A stretch of 53,010 nucleotides of DNA from Beroe ovata (Eukaryota; Ctenophora; Nuda; Beroida; Beroidae), in contig CAMPET010000057.1 in NCBI GenBank assembly GCA_946803715.1, positions 217,754 to 270,763 on the forward strand, read 5' to 3'. Below are positions 23,913 to 37,114 of this stretch, one piece after another. How positions within the stretch are numbered: position 1 is the first letter of the stretch; each line of letters begins with the position of its first letter. Position numbers and translations under genes: made by a program. The notes beneath the pieces were generated by a model, which was not told the origin of the DNA, searched no databases, and saw nothing but the letters and a program-made list of their open reading frames with translations.

Positions 23913-24330
23913 AGGTGACTTTGACTTGGTATAGGAGGGGTTGAGTCATAACACTTTTTCTTGTTTGACGCTTGTTAAGAGTAAGTAAATGTTATTTTTT
24001 GATTGCTGATGATTTCGAAGAAACTTCAAATCTCCAACCTCTTTTGTATTATTGCGATTTCACCTGTTTATGAGCAATAATTCCCCTTCCATGCTAATCC
24101 GCCGTTCATGACTATTAGAACCATCAATTTCCATTCGTGCCCTACACCTAATTTTCTGACCAATCAAGCAGTTTATTCTCGCATGTTCAGCTTTGTTTGT
24201 TAGAGTTAGAGGTGAATATTTAATTATTAGTTTGATTGATGAATTCGTGAGGACAGTGGTGAATCAGAGAGCTGAAATTTCATTTTATGTTTGTTTTTAA
24301 TTGACATGTTATGCTGTTTAAGCAAGGCAG

Positions 24331-24336
24331 AATAAA
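24331..24336 (+). terminator. Putative MCTP polyadenylation signal
   Basis: AATAAA about 420 bp after the MCTP stop codon, in AT-rich sequence, followed by T- and GT-rich bases. Position and orientation fit a 3' end for MCTP; no transcript evidence is available. Confidence 0.5.
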
Positions 24337-26175
24337 AAAGCATGTTTGTGATCTTTAAAAGTCAGATATTTGGTTGTTTTTATGTTGTGACAGTACATGA
24401 TTTGACATTAGACAATTTCATGTGTACGGTCTGAGATGAGGGCGCGATCCATTGAACATTTTATGTGCTTTTGCAGTCTTTGCGGAAAAGTTATTTCCAA
24501 GCTGTTTGACTATAACTAAAAGTATAAGTAAAAATTAATTATAAGATGATAATTGATTATGATAGAATTAACTATTGATTCATCAATGATATGATCAATA
24601 TCATTTGCAAAGTTTGATTTGTTTTAAAATCTGCTTTTCGAATGATCAAGATTTGAGATTTGACTTCCGTCAAACACAAGAACGAATATAGTGTTTTATT
24701 GCTGTTGCTTGTCTTGCCAGTTGCATTGCCGGAGCTGGAGTGGTCGGGGTGGGCCGGTATGCACATGCACAGGGCATGTCCATGTCCCCGCGCTGCAGCA
24801 TGACCCAAATACCTCGCGCGGCGCGCGCGCTGAGCTGCGCGTCTCCGTGGCCGGCCTGGCTCTTTCGACGTGTCTCTTCAGCTCACTGCCGCGCGAAAAA
24901 CAGTGGACAGATAACATCCGGCAAAGGCGCGCATTGCGTGTACAACTGAGCATTTGGGTAAAAATAAAGCAGCATGCAAAATTAAAAACCACTCGCCAGG
25001 AGTTAAAAACACTCATTTGGCGTTAAAAACACTTGCGTGGCGTTGCCTGGGTAAACGCGGTGCGCGCGTCATGACGTCATGTCACCAGGGTCTATTATCG
25101 ACAGGCAAGCCTGGCAATGCTAAGATATTGAAAGCGAAAAGGCAACCCATTCCGTAATTGCATGATTACCATTACACTTTATTATTCTGCTTAAGATGTA
25201 TTTCTTGGAAGATTTCATATTCAGCTGTGTCAAGAATGATTTTTCTTTAAAGGCTGGATAATTGGGACTATAGTAGTCTTATCTGAAATCGAAGTGTTTC
25301 AAATGAATTGGATATCATTATCATTACAGAGAGTTTGAAGATCCAGTCTTGGGATCATTAATATTTCATTTTATTATTGATTCAATTGACTTTGTCTCAC
25401 TGTACAATGTTCAATCATCTGAAGCATTTTATAAGTAGTGTTATATATGTGTTACTAGAACACCCGTCAAGTGGGCGTGGTATACTAAATTAGAGCGAAA
25501 TATAGAAATTTAATAAGTGCAGCACCAAAATTGATACGTCTTAAAACAAAGAAACAAAGAAATGGCAATCACATTGGCGCGCGCACTTTCATTAAAAATG
25601 CACGTGCAACTCCTACGTCGCCTAGCAACGCTTATTCCTCCTATATCGCATAGTCGTTTTTCGCAACCCTTTTCCCAACTTTGAACGCCGATTACAAAAA
25701 ATCTAAGACCTAAATCAAAAATCGGAAATGATGTTCGACAGCGGAATTTATCTATCTACCACCTTGCAAAAAATCCCGGCTCTCCAACTCCATTTGGTCG
25801 AGTTATCCGTGGACAGCGGAACCACTTTCCTATAAGTGCCTTATTCCTTTATATTATAGATTAGTAGAATTAGAATACTCATGATTATGTAAGGTTGTGT
25901 AAAAAAAATGTTGATGGAAGCCCTAGAATAGTATAAAAGTATAAAGTAAAGGGTGCATTGGTGGAAAATAAGTGTTGTGTGATTGGGAGTCTAATGAGAA
26001 TTGTCTTAGAGTAAAAAGTACAGTCAAGTTATGAAGGAAATTATGATGTCTGAATACTCCAAGTGCTACAGTTTGTAATTTATCAGCTTATAAGTACCAT
26101 TTGTCAGAACTCCCTGCCAAACAATGCAAGCACTGAATCATTTTTGATCCCCCCAATTTTTAGCACAAGAGTTCC
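24337..26175. other. Intergenic region with GC-rich inserts
   Basis: No supported gene. About 24700-25110 is a GC-rich island (CGCGCG-rich) in AT-rich surroundings. It contains at 24889-24920 the reverse complement of a motif shared with the MITE-like elements at 39.5 and 46.3 kb. About 25450-25860 is another distinctive block (from ACACCCGTCAAGTGGGCGTG to CCTTTATATTATAGA) that looks like an inserted repeat; only one copy is in the window. Confidence 0.5.
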
Positions 26176-28427
<2,252 letters not shown>

Positions 28428-29007
28428 GATTTACATTGATTTTGACTGAGTGCACAGTAATATCTTCAATCTTATCGTTCATTTCAAACTTGATGCTTAT
28501 CGCTTGTTCTGGTCAGTGACCAGCGGTCACATTCTGAAATGCTGTTTTCGTAACGCGCTTTGACAATTTGGTATATTGACCGCGCATCACGTACGAACGA
28601 ATTAACGAACGACGTAATGCGCTGCAACAATTAATAATTGTGCGCGTTTAAGACCATATGTGCATTTTGACCCATGTAGCATAACTTCATCTTCAATCGC
28701 GAAGGAGTCATGATTAACTAGTTTTTCATGCTTAAATAGCTCGGTTCAATCTGTTATCCACAACTACATTCAATACAAACACTTCTTGCCGCTCAAATTA
28801 GCACAAAAACAGCAATTCTCCAATTACATCGCTTTATCGCAACCCCTGATGAAAGAAATCAGTGCTTCACTTTTCAAATATTCTATGTTCTGTGAGTTCG
28901 GGTCGGGGTCATCTCTAACTAATACCTCTTGATAAAGCCCGCAATGAGGGAGTTACACGTCAATACTGCCATGGTAACACCAATAGGTTACCATGGTTAC
29001 ACTGACA
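28428..29007. other. Convergent intergenic region RNF113A / HBS1L
   Basis: About 580 bp holding the two 3' ends. It has a few CG-rich short motifs (GCGCGTTT, CGTACGAACG), and no gene or strong repeat was seen. No canonical AATAAA was identified with confidence on either strand. Confidence 0.5.
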
Positions 29008-31866
29008 TCAAGTGATTTCTATCACCATACCAGCTGCTATCGTATCACCACCATATCTACACGTTACACGTCCCAGAGACTTGCTGTCTTTGAATAGCTC
29101 CAAACATATGGGACGCTCACACTTCACTTCTATTAGAGCTACCTGTAATGTGGAAAAGTTAGAGCTCTGAATAAGACATCTGTACACGGTTTTCAATTGA
29201 TGGAATTAGCAATTCCTACTCCAAAGGTGGAATACACGATTGGTGGAAACAAGTAATCTGACACACACACACACACACAAGTCTACCTGATTCTTGGTGA
29301 GACACCGGGGTTTAGCTTTGATCACTTGTCCATTGGATTTACTGTGTATCGATATCAATCTACTGATAACTGCCGGCTCGTTCACCGTCTAAAGACACGT
29401 TAATATCGTGAGTTAAACTACGTCACAAATCAAGAGAGTATCACTGTCTGAATACACGTGGATCACAACATCGATGATCGAGAATCGTGAGTTTATCATT
29501 TAATTAATAATTTAATTGGTTCCCGATTCAAACAAGGAATCAGTACCTGATAGTGAAGATCTATTGGGAATCCTTTTGTTATGGGAACCTCGATATCAAA
29601 CACCAGAACACGAGCTTTGAATTTCAGGGTAGTCCTTACTCGGGATTGGGATTCACATATCACATTCCCGTTGTGTACCTAGGCAGGGGGTTTGTATTTG
29701 AACATATTTATGAGGGTAAGGCCGATAATTATCACATCATTTAGCGAATATATTGCATTATTTTGTGATGAAATGTTACCTTGGTCTGATCAATTCCTCC
29801 TAGGGCTAGAGTACACTGTTCCCCAGCTACAACATAATCCACAGGCTTGTCATCTGCTGACGTCACACTCTTGATGAGGGTTGAGTCACCTCCCGGCATG
29901 ACGACCACTGGGCTCCCTACGACCACATAACCAGAGTCAACCTGTGGGAATAGAGACATTGTCATGTTGCCTCGTTTTCGTGGAGGGAAATTCGCGCAGT
30001 GCACGCTTTAACAGGGCAGAAATTCACACACCAAAACTGACCTTACCAGCCACTGAGAGCCCCAGTTGCGGGTGTTTGAACACGTCCGTTACAATGAGAC
30101 GGAATGGTTTGTCATAGCTCCTCAGCGGTGGCTCCACAGCGTCTATCTCGTCCACCAGTGAGCTGCCGCTGTACCTGCGAACAGGGGGATATTACAATAT
30201 AGGATGAACAGTGAACACAGAACAAGTTAACAAGTACTTAGTAAAACGCACACACCATTCGCACAGTTGTGGGATTGTAGATTTGTCCAGCAAATTCTCC
30301 CCTTCCAGCCCCGATACAGGTACAAACACCGTGTCGGACGCTTTGAAACCCACATTCCTGAAGAAAGTCTCCAGCTCGGTCACGATGTGGTCGAATCTCT
30401 CCTTACTCCAGTTGACATTCTCCATCTTGTTGACCGCCACTATCAGAGTCTGCACTCCCAGAGCCCGCACAAGGACCACGTGCTCGCGGGTCTGGCCGCC
30501 CTGTTCGAAACCCGCCTCAAACCCGCCCTGCGTGGAATCCACCACCAGTATTGCCATGTCTGCTTGTGATGCACCAGATATCATGTTCGGTACAAAATCC
30601 TTGTGGCCGGGCGCATCGAGCAGGTTGACTGTCTTTTTCCGGGTTTGGAACTTGGTCTGTGCGACGTCAATCGTCACCCCTCTCTCTCTTTCTTCGCCTG
30701 TCTCATCCAATACCCAGGCATAGGCAAACGACCCCTTCCCTATCTTCTGAGACGCTGTCTTGTTCTTGTGTATCTCTTTCTGACTGACCACACCCAGGAG
30801 ACACAGTAAGTGTCCCATTAGAGTACTCTTGCCGGCGTCAACGTGACCCACCTGTGGTATAGGGGTGGGTAACAAGTGTGGTCACGAGTGTGGGGACCCA
30901 GGGATAAGTGGGTCTGGATGGGCTTTGAAGAGGTGGATACAGGTATCTGTGAGAGAGTTGCAACTCACCACAGCGACATTGATGAGAGGTTTATCGTCAG
31001 TTTTAGCGTTTAGTATCCCCAACACATCGATATCCTTGGGCCTGCTCTTCTTCTTGGGCGTGGCAGCAGGAGTACCGCTGCCACTACCAGAGAATGATGA
31101 GGCGGCGGCTTGCTCATTCTGCAGTCTTTTGGGGACCCTAGGAGATCCTGTCCTTGGTGTGTTGGATTTGGCAGGTGTCAGACAGTTAGTGGGAGTGCTG
31201 TCCCCACTTCCGTCTACTCTTAGCCGGCTCTGTAGTGCCGTGGCCAGCTGCTCCTCTCCCCTCACTCCGCCGTCAAGAGACGGCACACCATTCTGTCCAT
31301 ATGTTGTCTGTCCTGATGATTGGTTCTGTCCAGCTGATGATTGGTTCCGTCCAGCAAGCACGTGGTTCAGCGCTCTGTTCACGTCCCCGTCATACTGTCT
31401 GAGTGCGTCCCGACACACGTCCATTTCAAACCCCATGTCCAGTACCTCAGCTGTGGGGTTCTGGGGTTAGATCAAAGGCATAACGAACTGTTTCCATAGC
31501 AACAGCTCACGCACACACACAGCTAGCAACTCACACATCTGAGTGAGGTGTTGTCCCTCCTCTCCCTCCTCCTCAGGTAGACATTCCACTGAGGGACGTG
31601 TCAAGTCCAACCCAGCTCCTTCATTACCACTTCTATTGTAGATAAACTGAAACACACGTCAGTTACATATACGTCTTGAGGGTCCGTGAAAACAGTCAAG
31701 TTAGCCTGACAACGTCACACCTAACAATATGACATGTGACAACACCGACCTGGTTGAGAGATGGCGAGAGAGCGGAATCCTCCTCAAGACTCCGGCCGAA
31801 CACTTCATCCTCATAGTACTCACTGTCTACGTCAATGTAGTTCCGCACTATGCGGTGTCGAGACAT
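29008..31866 (-). CDS. HBS1L: HBS1-like translational GTPase (ribosome rescue)
   Basis: Partner of Pelota (Dom34) that recognises stalled ribosomes in no-go and non-stop decay in the cytosol. Nine exons on the minus strand: 31750-31866, 31535-31646, 30969-31450, 30256-30851, 30042-30174, 29780-29941, 29547-29678, 29287-29388, 29008-29142, about 656 aa (human 684). The N-terminus [10 protein letters not shown] and FIYNRSGNE match the HBS1 N-domain, followed by a UBA-like segment ([19 protein letters not shown]) and a disordered linker. G motifs: [21 protein letters not shown], and NKME in place of the usual NKxD. Domains II and III end in [13 protein letters not shown]. The third exon uses the acceptor CCCCACAG|CTGAGG because the next upstream AG would create a stop. 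No alternative SKI7-like exon was seen. An AC repeat (29262-29279) lies in the last intron. Confidence 0.95.
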
Positions 31867-32217
31867 GCTCACATCTCCACTCTGTCACATTGCTACATGA
31901 TATGTAGTGGCTACGTGTTGTCATGGGAACAGACTATTGCTAATACTCACTCGGTTAACATGATGACAATTGATGACCAAAATACCTCAAAAACAGAAGC
32001 CAACATATCTTGCCTGGATAACAAAACAAGCAGGAGTAATAAATTAACAAATTGTTTTAGTTAGTTAACATTGAAAATATCATTTTACACAAAAAAAGGT
32101 GTCAAAATTTGAAATACAGGAAAAATATGCCAAGCAAACAAAATCTATTAATTGTTGATTTAACTTTTAGTTGATTTAACTTTTAGTTTAAGCTTTTAAA
32201 CAATCGTCTTTTCACAC

Positions 32218-32730
32218 TTACAATATGTATTCTTGTCTCGCTCCACCAGCTCTGTTACCAGTTGTTGTAACAGTGTTACCATATGTTGTCATGACAGCAG
32301 GGACCATGCCATAGCTGCCACCCGACACCACCACGCTAGACTGGTAATCACTGGCTCTACCACCCACGCCACGCTTGCCTGACTCAATGCACGAATCACA
32401 GCAACACAGACCAAAGCAGTAGCACACCAAGCATATGATGAGCATTCCACCCACAAGATATCCAACATTCAGTAGAACCTCCAAACTGCTCGTCTTCGAC
32501 TCCACCAGCACATTACGTTTGTCATCCGCGACATCAATTTCAGATGGTGTCTCACTTTGTTTGGGATCAGACTCAGCAAGATACTCAGAGGTGTAAAAAT
32601 CAGAGAGCTTACGAGATGGGGAAACTTCAGCTGCAGTATTGTCGGTATTAGACTCCGCAAGCAGCTCTGATGTGGTGTAGAATGGTGCTGATGCAGCCAT
32701 GGTGAGCAGGAGTGAAAAGGTGAGGAACAT
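32218..32730 (-). CDS. Small type I membrane protein, unrecognised
   Basis: Single-exon frame, 170 aa from the ATG at 32730; the frame stays open further upstream to 32934, but 32730 gives a clean signal peptide (MFLTFSLLLTMAASA). The mature ectodomain is short (about 80 aa), acidic and Ser/Thr-rich, with a duplicated motif (FYTTSELLAES and FYTSEYLAES). One membrane segment follows (around VGYLVGGMLIICLVCYCFG), then a Cys cluster (LCCCDSC) suggesting palmitoylation, and a Gly/Val/Tyr-rich cytoplasmic tail ending in EYIL. No Cys in the ectodomain and no known domain recognised. It lies 229 bp downstream of PSMC3IP and 350 bp from the HBS1L start, all minus strand. The topology call is an inference from hydrophobicity; function is unknown. 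The C-terminal EYIL could be a PDZ-binding or endocytic signal, which is speculation. Confidence 0.7.
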   Translation of the reverse strand: MFLTFSLLLTMAASAPFYTTSELLAESNTDNTAAEVSPSRKLSDFYTSEYLAESDPKQSETPSEIDVADDKRNVLVESKTSSLEVLLNVGYLVGGMLIICLVCYCFGLCCCDSCIESGKRGVGGRASDYQSSVVVSGGSYGMVPAVMTTYGNTVTTTGNRAGGARQEYIL

Positions 32731-32958
32731 GATGCTAAGTGGAGTGAGTGAGGTGAGGTGAATAGGGTCGGGTGGTGAGTGGTGAGGTGAATTAGAGCAG
32801 GGAATTGAGAAGTGATTGATTGTGAAACAAAAACAAGTGGAAATGTGGATGATGAGTGAAAGATCAAATATGAATGATGTAGAAATGAATTGATGAGCTA
32901 TGATTCGCAGGATATGGCGATGGGTCCCTGACATCTTGACACTTCTCTTACTCAGGGT

Positions 32959-34027
32959 TCAGGAATCAGTGGTGGGAATTTTTACTCCCATATCCTCATC
33001 AGTATCCACTCCCATCTCCTCCAACAGCTCTTTCTTGCTCTTTGTGCAGCCGTCATTCTCCAATATCGCATTTATCTGGAGGAGAACAGAGTAAAGATGA
33101 ATTTCTGCTCAAAACACCTTGTTTCACTAATCGTGACGCTTTTTCGACTCTGAGTAATGAGTCTCATATCAGTGGAACACTCAGTTTTCAACTCACCACG
33201 TCCATACACATTCGCTTCCTCTTCCTCCATTCTTTACACATCTTCTCGTGCTCCTTTTCAGTTTTAACCCGGTCACCGGGGTCTATGTCTTTACAGAGAG
33301 TTTTCAGCGTGGCTAGTTTCTCCTTGCTCTCTTCCAGCTGCTTGTTCAACTCAGCTGTGCACACGGAGAGATGGGGTTAGACATTATTTGCATGTGGGGG
33401 GTTCGATCATGGAATCAAAACCGATCGGTCGAGCAGAAAACGAAACAAGCATCGCTCTCTATTATTACCATCTTATCTCACCTACCCTTTCCCTTGCTTG
33501 TTCAGTTGTTAGAGAACTGGACAGCGAACTGAGCTCACTATCCAGTGACTTCGTCTCATCTCTCAATTGAGACACTGTCTCTGTACTCGTTGCTATGGAC
33601 GCATCGAGACTCTTCAATCCGGTCTCATCTGAGGAAATAATGAAAATGTCATGAATCAGGATTTGATGAAAGCGGCTCCCTTTGATACCATGAGAAATGT
33701 GAAATCACTACTAACCTAGGCTTTCGAGAGTGTCCTGGTTGACAAAGTAAATCTTCTGTTTTCCATAAACCTTCTCCACTAGTTTACCAGCCTGTGCTAG
33801 ACCCTCTAAACTCTTTACCACCTGATTGAAGTATAAGTCACATGGCAAATGAAGTCACATGGCACATAAAGTGTTAGTCACATGACACACACACACACAT
33901 AGAGACGCACACAATCACAAACCTGTGTCTTGCCGATTTCCTTATGAAGGTTGTTCAGCACGTCTGTCGCACTATACGGTCTGTTCTGCTCACGCATGTA
34001 CTGCAGAATCTTCTCATCGGGGGACAT
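32959..34027 (-). CDS. PSMC3IP: PSMC3-interacting protein / HOP2 homologue (meiotic recombination factor)
   Basis: Hop2 pairs with Mnd1 in the nucleus to promote strand invasion by Dmc1 and Rad51. Five minus-strand exons in consistent phase: 33923-34027, 33716-33821, 33482-33628, 33197-33354, 32959-33075, about 210 aa (human 217). The N-terminal winged helix is visible (ILQYMREQNRPYSATDVLNNLHKE, then LAQAGKLVEKVYGKQKIYF). A Ser/Glu-rich coiled coil follows (roughly residues 70-145), then the conserved KEWRKRKRM segment and the C-terminal helix LLEEMGVDTDEDMGV. The third exon is ended at the GTGAGA donor, which fits the phase of the next exon; a nearby GTAGGT would break it. The small size and clean family ends suggest a complete gene. 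Confidence 0.93.
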
Positions 34028-34419
34028 GATGCTGAATTACAGGCTGTGAGATAGTTGAACTATATTTAGTTCTGAGTAGAAACTTGGGAGTAAAATTACT
34101 GCGTTAAGATCGGTCGGGGTGATCTGTCATGCGATGTGGAATATAATGGAATGTGCAACACGGGATATAATTCGAGGTTCATTGCTTATTTACAATTCCA
34201 AAATGTTATCTTGAACAAAAATCTAGGAGGGGAAGGATGGATGCTCAGTGATAATTTTAGGGGTTCGGTTTTTGCATATTGGTACTCCTGAGCATCCAAA
34301 CTTACAAGAAATCATCTTCTCGAAATTCACAACTCACTCAAAATAAAATTACACCAATTAACAATAAATCAATTTCAGAATTCAGGTTGATAATCAATAG
34401 CTGTCAAAAAGAAAACATA

Positions 34420-34425
34420 TTTATT
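34420..34425 (-). terminator. Putative FAM91A1 polyadenylation signal
   Basis: AATAAA on the minus strand (TTTATT as written) about 80 bp past the FAM91A1 stop codon, in AT-rich sequence. A plausible 3' end; not verified. Confidence 0.5.
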
Positions 34426-34501
34426 TTTACAATTAGTCCATTTTACTAAACTTATCACTGTATTTATATAGCTAAAAAACTGCAATCTACAGCTGTCACG
34501 T

Positions 34502-36856
34502 CTACACTGATATTTCGGATATGACATTTGAACTGAATAACAGGTTGCGGGTAGGGTAGGGGACGGGGGGCAAAGTCTGGCCGGGCATTTGCTGGCATGC
34601 AAACGACTTAACTTCTCCTACTATCTGGAAATCATTCTCTGCTATTGGCATGATCTGATGCTCAGCAATGAAATCTAGCAGATGGAGAACAAGACGTCTG
34701 TGACTGTCAGTCAGATGACTCAGACTGTTTTCTGTACAAAGTTTCCGAGACAAGAGCAAGTCACACGTGTGCTTGTTTATCGCCGTGCTAAAGAGTGGAA
34801 CACCGAAATACATGTCCAGGAGTTTCCAGTCGTCGAAACAGTCAATCTCAACCTCAGCGCTGCTCACGGGCGGAGACTCATCCTGTCTGTCTGTGTACTG
34901 TCTCGAGGAGTTAATGAAGGTCAGATACCCGCAGGAATGCTCCATGTCGACGTACTCCCGCAGTTTCGTGATGGCAGGGTGGTTCACGAGGGATACTTTA
35001 GGGGTGATATTGTTCTGCAACGTGTCCGCCTCGTCCACTTCCTCATCCCCCTCGAAGGGGAAGGTCACGTACACGATCTCTGCTTCGCTTTTCTTGCTGT
35101 ACGCCTGGAGTAATACAGCTGAGTGGGATAGGGCCTCGTTCAGCGCCATGAGTACATTGCTGGTGTTGACAATGGTACTCTCGTGTCCCCACGTGGTGAT
35201 CATCAGCCTCTCGTAGGGGTAAAGTTCAGGAGGGAGGTGGAGGAGGCGCGTTCCTTTTGCCAGGAGGAATGAAACTGGACCACAGCCAGACAGATAATAA
35301 ATCCACATCTTCAACCACACACTGTTCACCTCTGGTACCGGTGGGCCGATATGATAGGGCGAGCTACTGCTCACAGTCCTAACCTCGTTGCTAAGCGGTG
35401 CCATGGAAATGAGGAGGTGATAGTTCTTGTTGAGCACTCTGGAACACGTGGACGCATCCAGGCTGTTCAGACTCTCGCATCTCAGCAGATCTACTCCAGC
35501 TCCAACCCCTGCTGGATCTATGGACGGGTTATACCGCAGGAACTGTATCGTGTTTCGGAGGGTGAAAGCGTGTTCGAAGTAACGCTTTGCTTCCCCTTCT
35601 GCCGTGTCGTGAACCTTGTCCAGCTCTGCGATGAACGAATCTATAGACTCGTCCGAAAGCTTGCCCACTTCAAACATTGTCACAGCGTGCGTTTTGAGGC
35701 CGGGAGAGAGATTGCCCATCATAAGGAAAGCTGTGAGTGTGGAATCAAAGAGGAACGCAATCCGCTTTGCGTAACTATCTTCAGATTGCTGCCTGAGTAG
35801 TGCAGCAGTTCGTTCTATGACAGGGGGAGCTTTAGAATCGAACACATCATCCCTATCTTCATTTTCCAGAGGAGCAGCAAAGTTGGACATATCTTCTGAA
35901 GGAGGCTGTGTGTCGGTCACACCACTCAGCCACGACTCGTGCAGGTCTATGTGTTGTCTGTTCTTCTTCTTAGCGAAACCTAGCCTGATGTACATACTGA
36001 TCGCATTCTTCACTAGTTCAATGTCAACTTCTAGAACAGCCGCCAAATCTGCGATCTTAGTATGCTCGTCTATCGATACAAATATCTTGTAAAGCAGCGT
36101 TTCGAAGTAGTCGCCCATCACTCGGTTCATGACAAAGTTTTCGAGAGGGGGAACAACAATGAGGTCGTAATCAGTTACTGGAACAGACAGGTAAGCCAGC
36201 CCCCGACTATACAAGTTCAAACAGGTAGATTTGTCAAGCACACCAACTTGTGTTCCACCAGAGTCAATGAGAGTGTCAATAACGGACTTTTCACTGGCGT
36301 TACAAGCGCGAATGTCATCCTCTGTCACAAGACCAATGTGGAGAACCCAATACGGTTCGAGGATTGTTAGGTTTATAGGTTTCACTGGCAGGAGCACTGA
36401 TGCAGGTCTTCGTCGGAAGAATCTCCTGTTTCTACTCTGATTCATCATGTCTATGTACTGATTCCTACCGATACCCAACAAGCGCAAGCAGTCAGCAGCT
36501 GTGAAATTTGGGAGTGAATCGTAACTCCGTTCCTGTTCCATGATACTTTCCATCATTCTGGAATAGTATACAAACGGAGTTATTCTCAAACCTTTGACCA
36601 TCACATCACTGAGATGATAGGGATAAAGCATTAGGTGAGCCCGGCTATAATCTAACAAATCCTGGTAGTACTTCTTTTCATCTTTCAAAACTTGCCGGAC
36701 CACACTACCTTTCCACCTCCTCTGGTTTTTCACGTTGTACTCGACTACCGCTTTTTCCCATTCCCGATGGCTATTACCAAAAGATAACTTGACACTAGCT
36801 GGGAGTTTGTTCCACCCAAAGTTCCGTTGTAGGTGTATCTCAACTTCTGGATTCAT
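34502..36856 (-). CDS. FAM91A1: FAM91A1 orthologue, single exon
   Basis: FAM91A1 is a partner of the TBC1D23/WDR11 machinery that captures golgin-bearing, endosome-derived vesicles at the trans-Golgi. The protein is 784 aa (human 838), uninterrupted, and matches the family end to end: the N-terminal WNKLPASVK, LMLYPYHLSDVMVKGLRITP and NFTAADCLRLLGIGRNQYID, the central FVMNRVMGDYFETLLYKIFV, and KRIAFLFDSTLTAFLMMGNL and AITKLREYVDMEHSCGYL-like parts in the C-terminal half. The differences in length fall in the disordered linkers. The start ATG at 36856 fits the family N-terminus. The gene has no intron here, unlike vertebrate orthologues, and lies 258 bp from RPL27A and about 470 bp from PSMC3IP. 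No premature stop or frameshift was seen, so it is intact rather than a decayed retrocopy. Confidence 0.97.
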   Translation of the reverse strand: MNPEVEIHLQRNFGWNKLPASVKLSFGNSHREWEKAVVEYNVKNQRRWKGSVVRQVLKDEKKYYQDLLDYSRAHLMLYPYHLSDVMVKGLRITPFVYYSRMMESIMEQERSYDSLPNFTAADCLRLLGIGRNQYIDMMNQSRNRRFFRRRPASVLLPVKPINLTILEPYWVLHIGLVTEDDIRACNASEKSVIDTLIDSGGTQVGVLDKSTCLNLYSRGLAYLSVPVTDYDLIVVPPLENFVMNRVMGDYFETLLYKIFVSIDEHTKIADLAAVLEVDIELVKNAISMYIRLGFAKKKNRQHIDLHESWLSGVTDTQPPSEDMSNFAAPLENEDRDDVFDSKAPPVIERTAALLRQQSEDSYAKRIAFLFDSTLTAFLMMGNLSPGLKTHAVTMFEVGKLSDESIDSFIAELDKVHDTAEGEAKRYFEHAFTLRNTIQFLRYNPSIDPAGVGAGVDLLRCESLNSLDASTCSRVLNKNYHLLISMAPLSNEVRTVSSSSPYHIGPPVPEVNSVWLKMWIYYLSGCGPVSFLLAKGTRLLHLPPELYPYERLMITTWGHESTIVNTSNVLMALNEALSHSAVLLQAYSKKSEAEIVYVTFPFEGDEEVDEADTLQNNITPKVSLVNHPAITKLREYVDMEHSCGYLTFINSSRQYTDRQDESPPVSSAEVEIDCFDDWKLLDMYFGVPLFSTAINKHTCDLLLSRKLCTENSLSHLTDSHRRLVLHLLDFIAEHQIMPIAENDFQIVGEVKSFACQQMPGQTLPPVPYPTRNLLFSSNVISEISV

Positions 36857-37114
36857 GCAACCCTAACAGAGAAGACACTCGGTTAAAACTACTACGAATC
36901 AACAGTGCGCGGCTCAGCGCGCGCGATAAAATGTTCGGAGAAATAGTCACCCTGCGTGCATTATGATTGCGGTTTGACTTCGCGCGTTACGTCTATACTC
37001 GAGAGAAGACCCTTTTTTGAACATATTTGTGACGTAACAGCAGAATCTTCTTGCAGTTGGCACGATAGACTAATGAAACATCGAAATTCCATGAATAAAA
37101 ACAATACACTAATT

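Noticed and set aside
30211-30723. 170-aa plus-strand frame over HBS1L
   Set aside because: Antisense shadow of the GTPase domain exon.
34682-36092. Several plus-strand frames of 90-150 aa over FAM91A1
   Set aside because: Antisense shadows of a long, well-matched gene.
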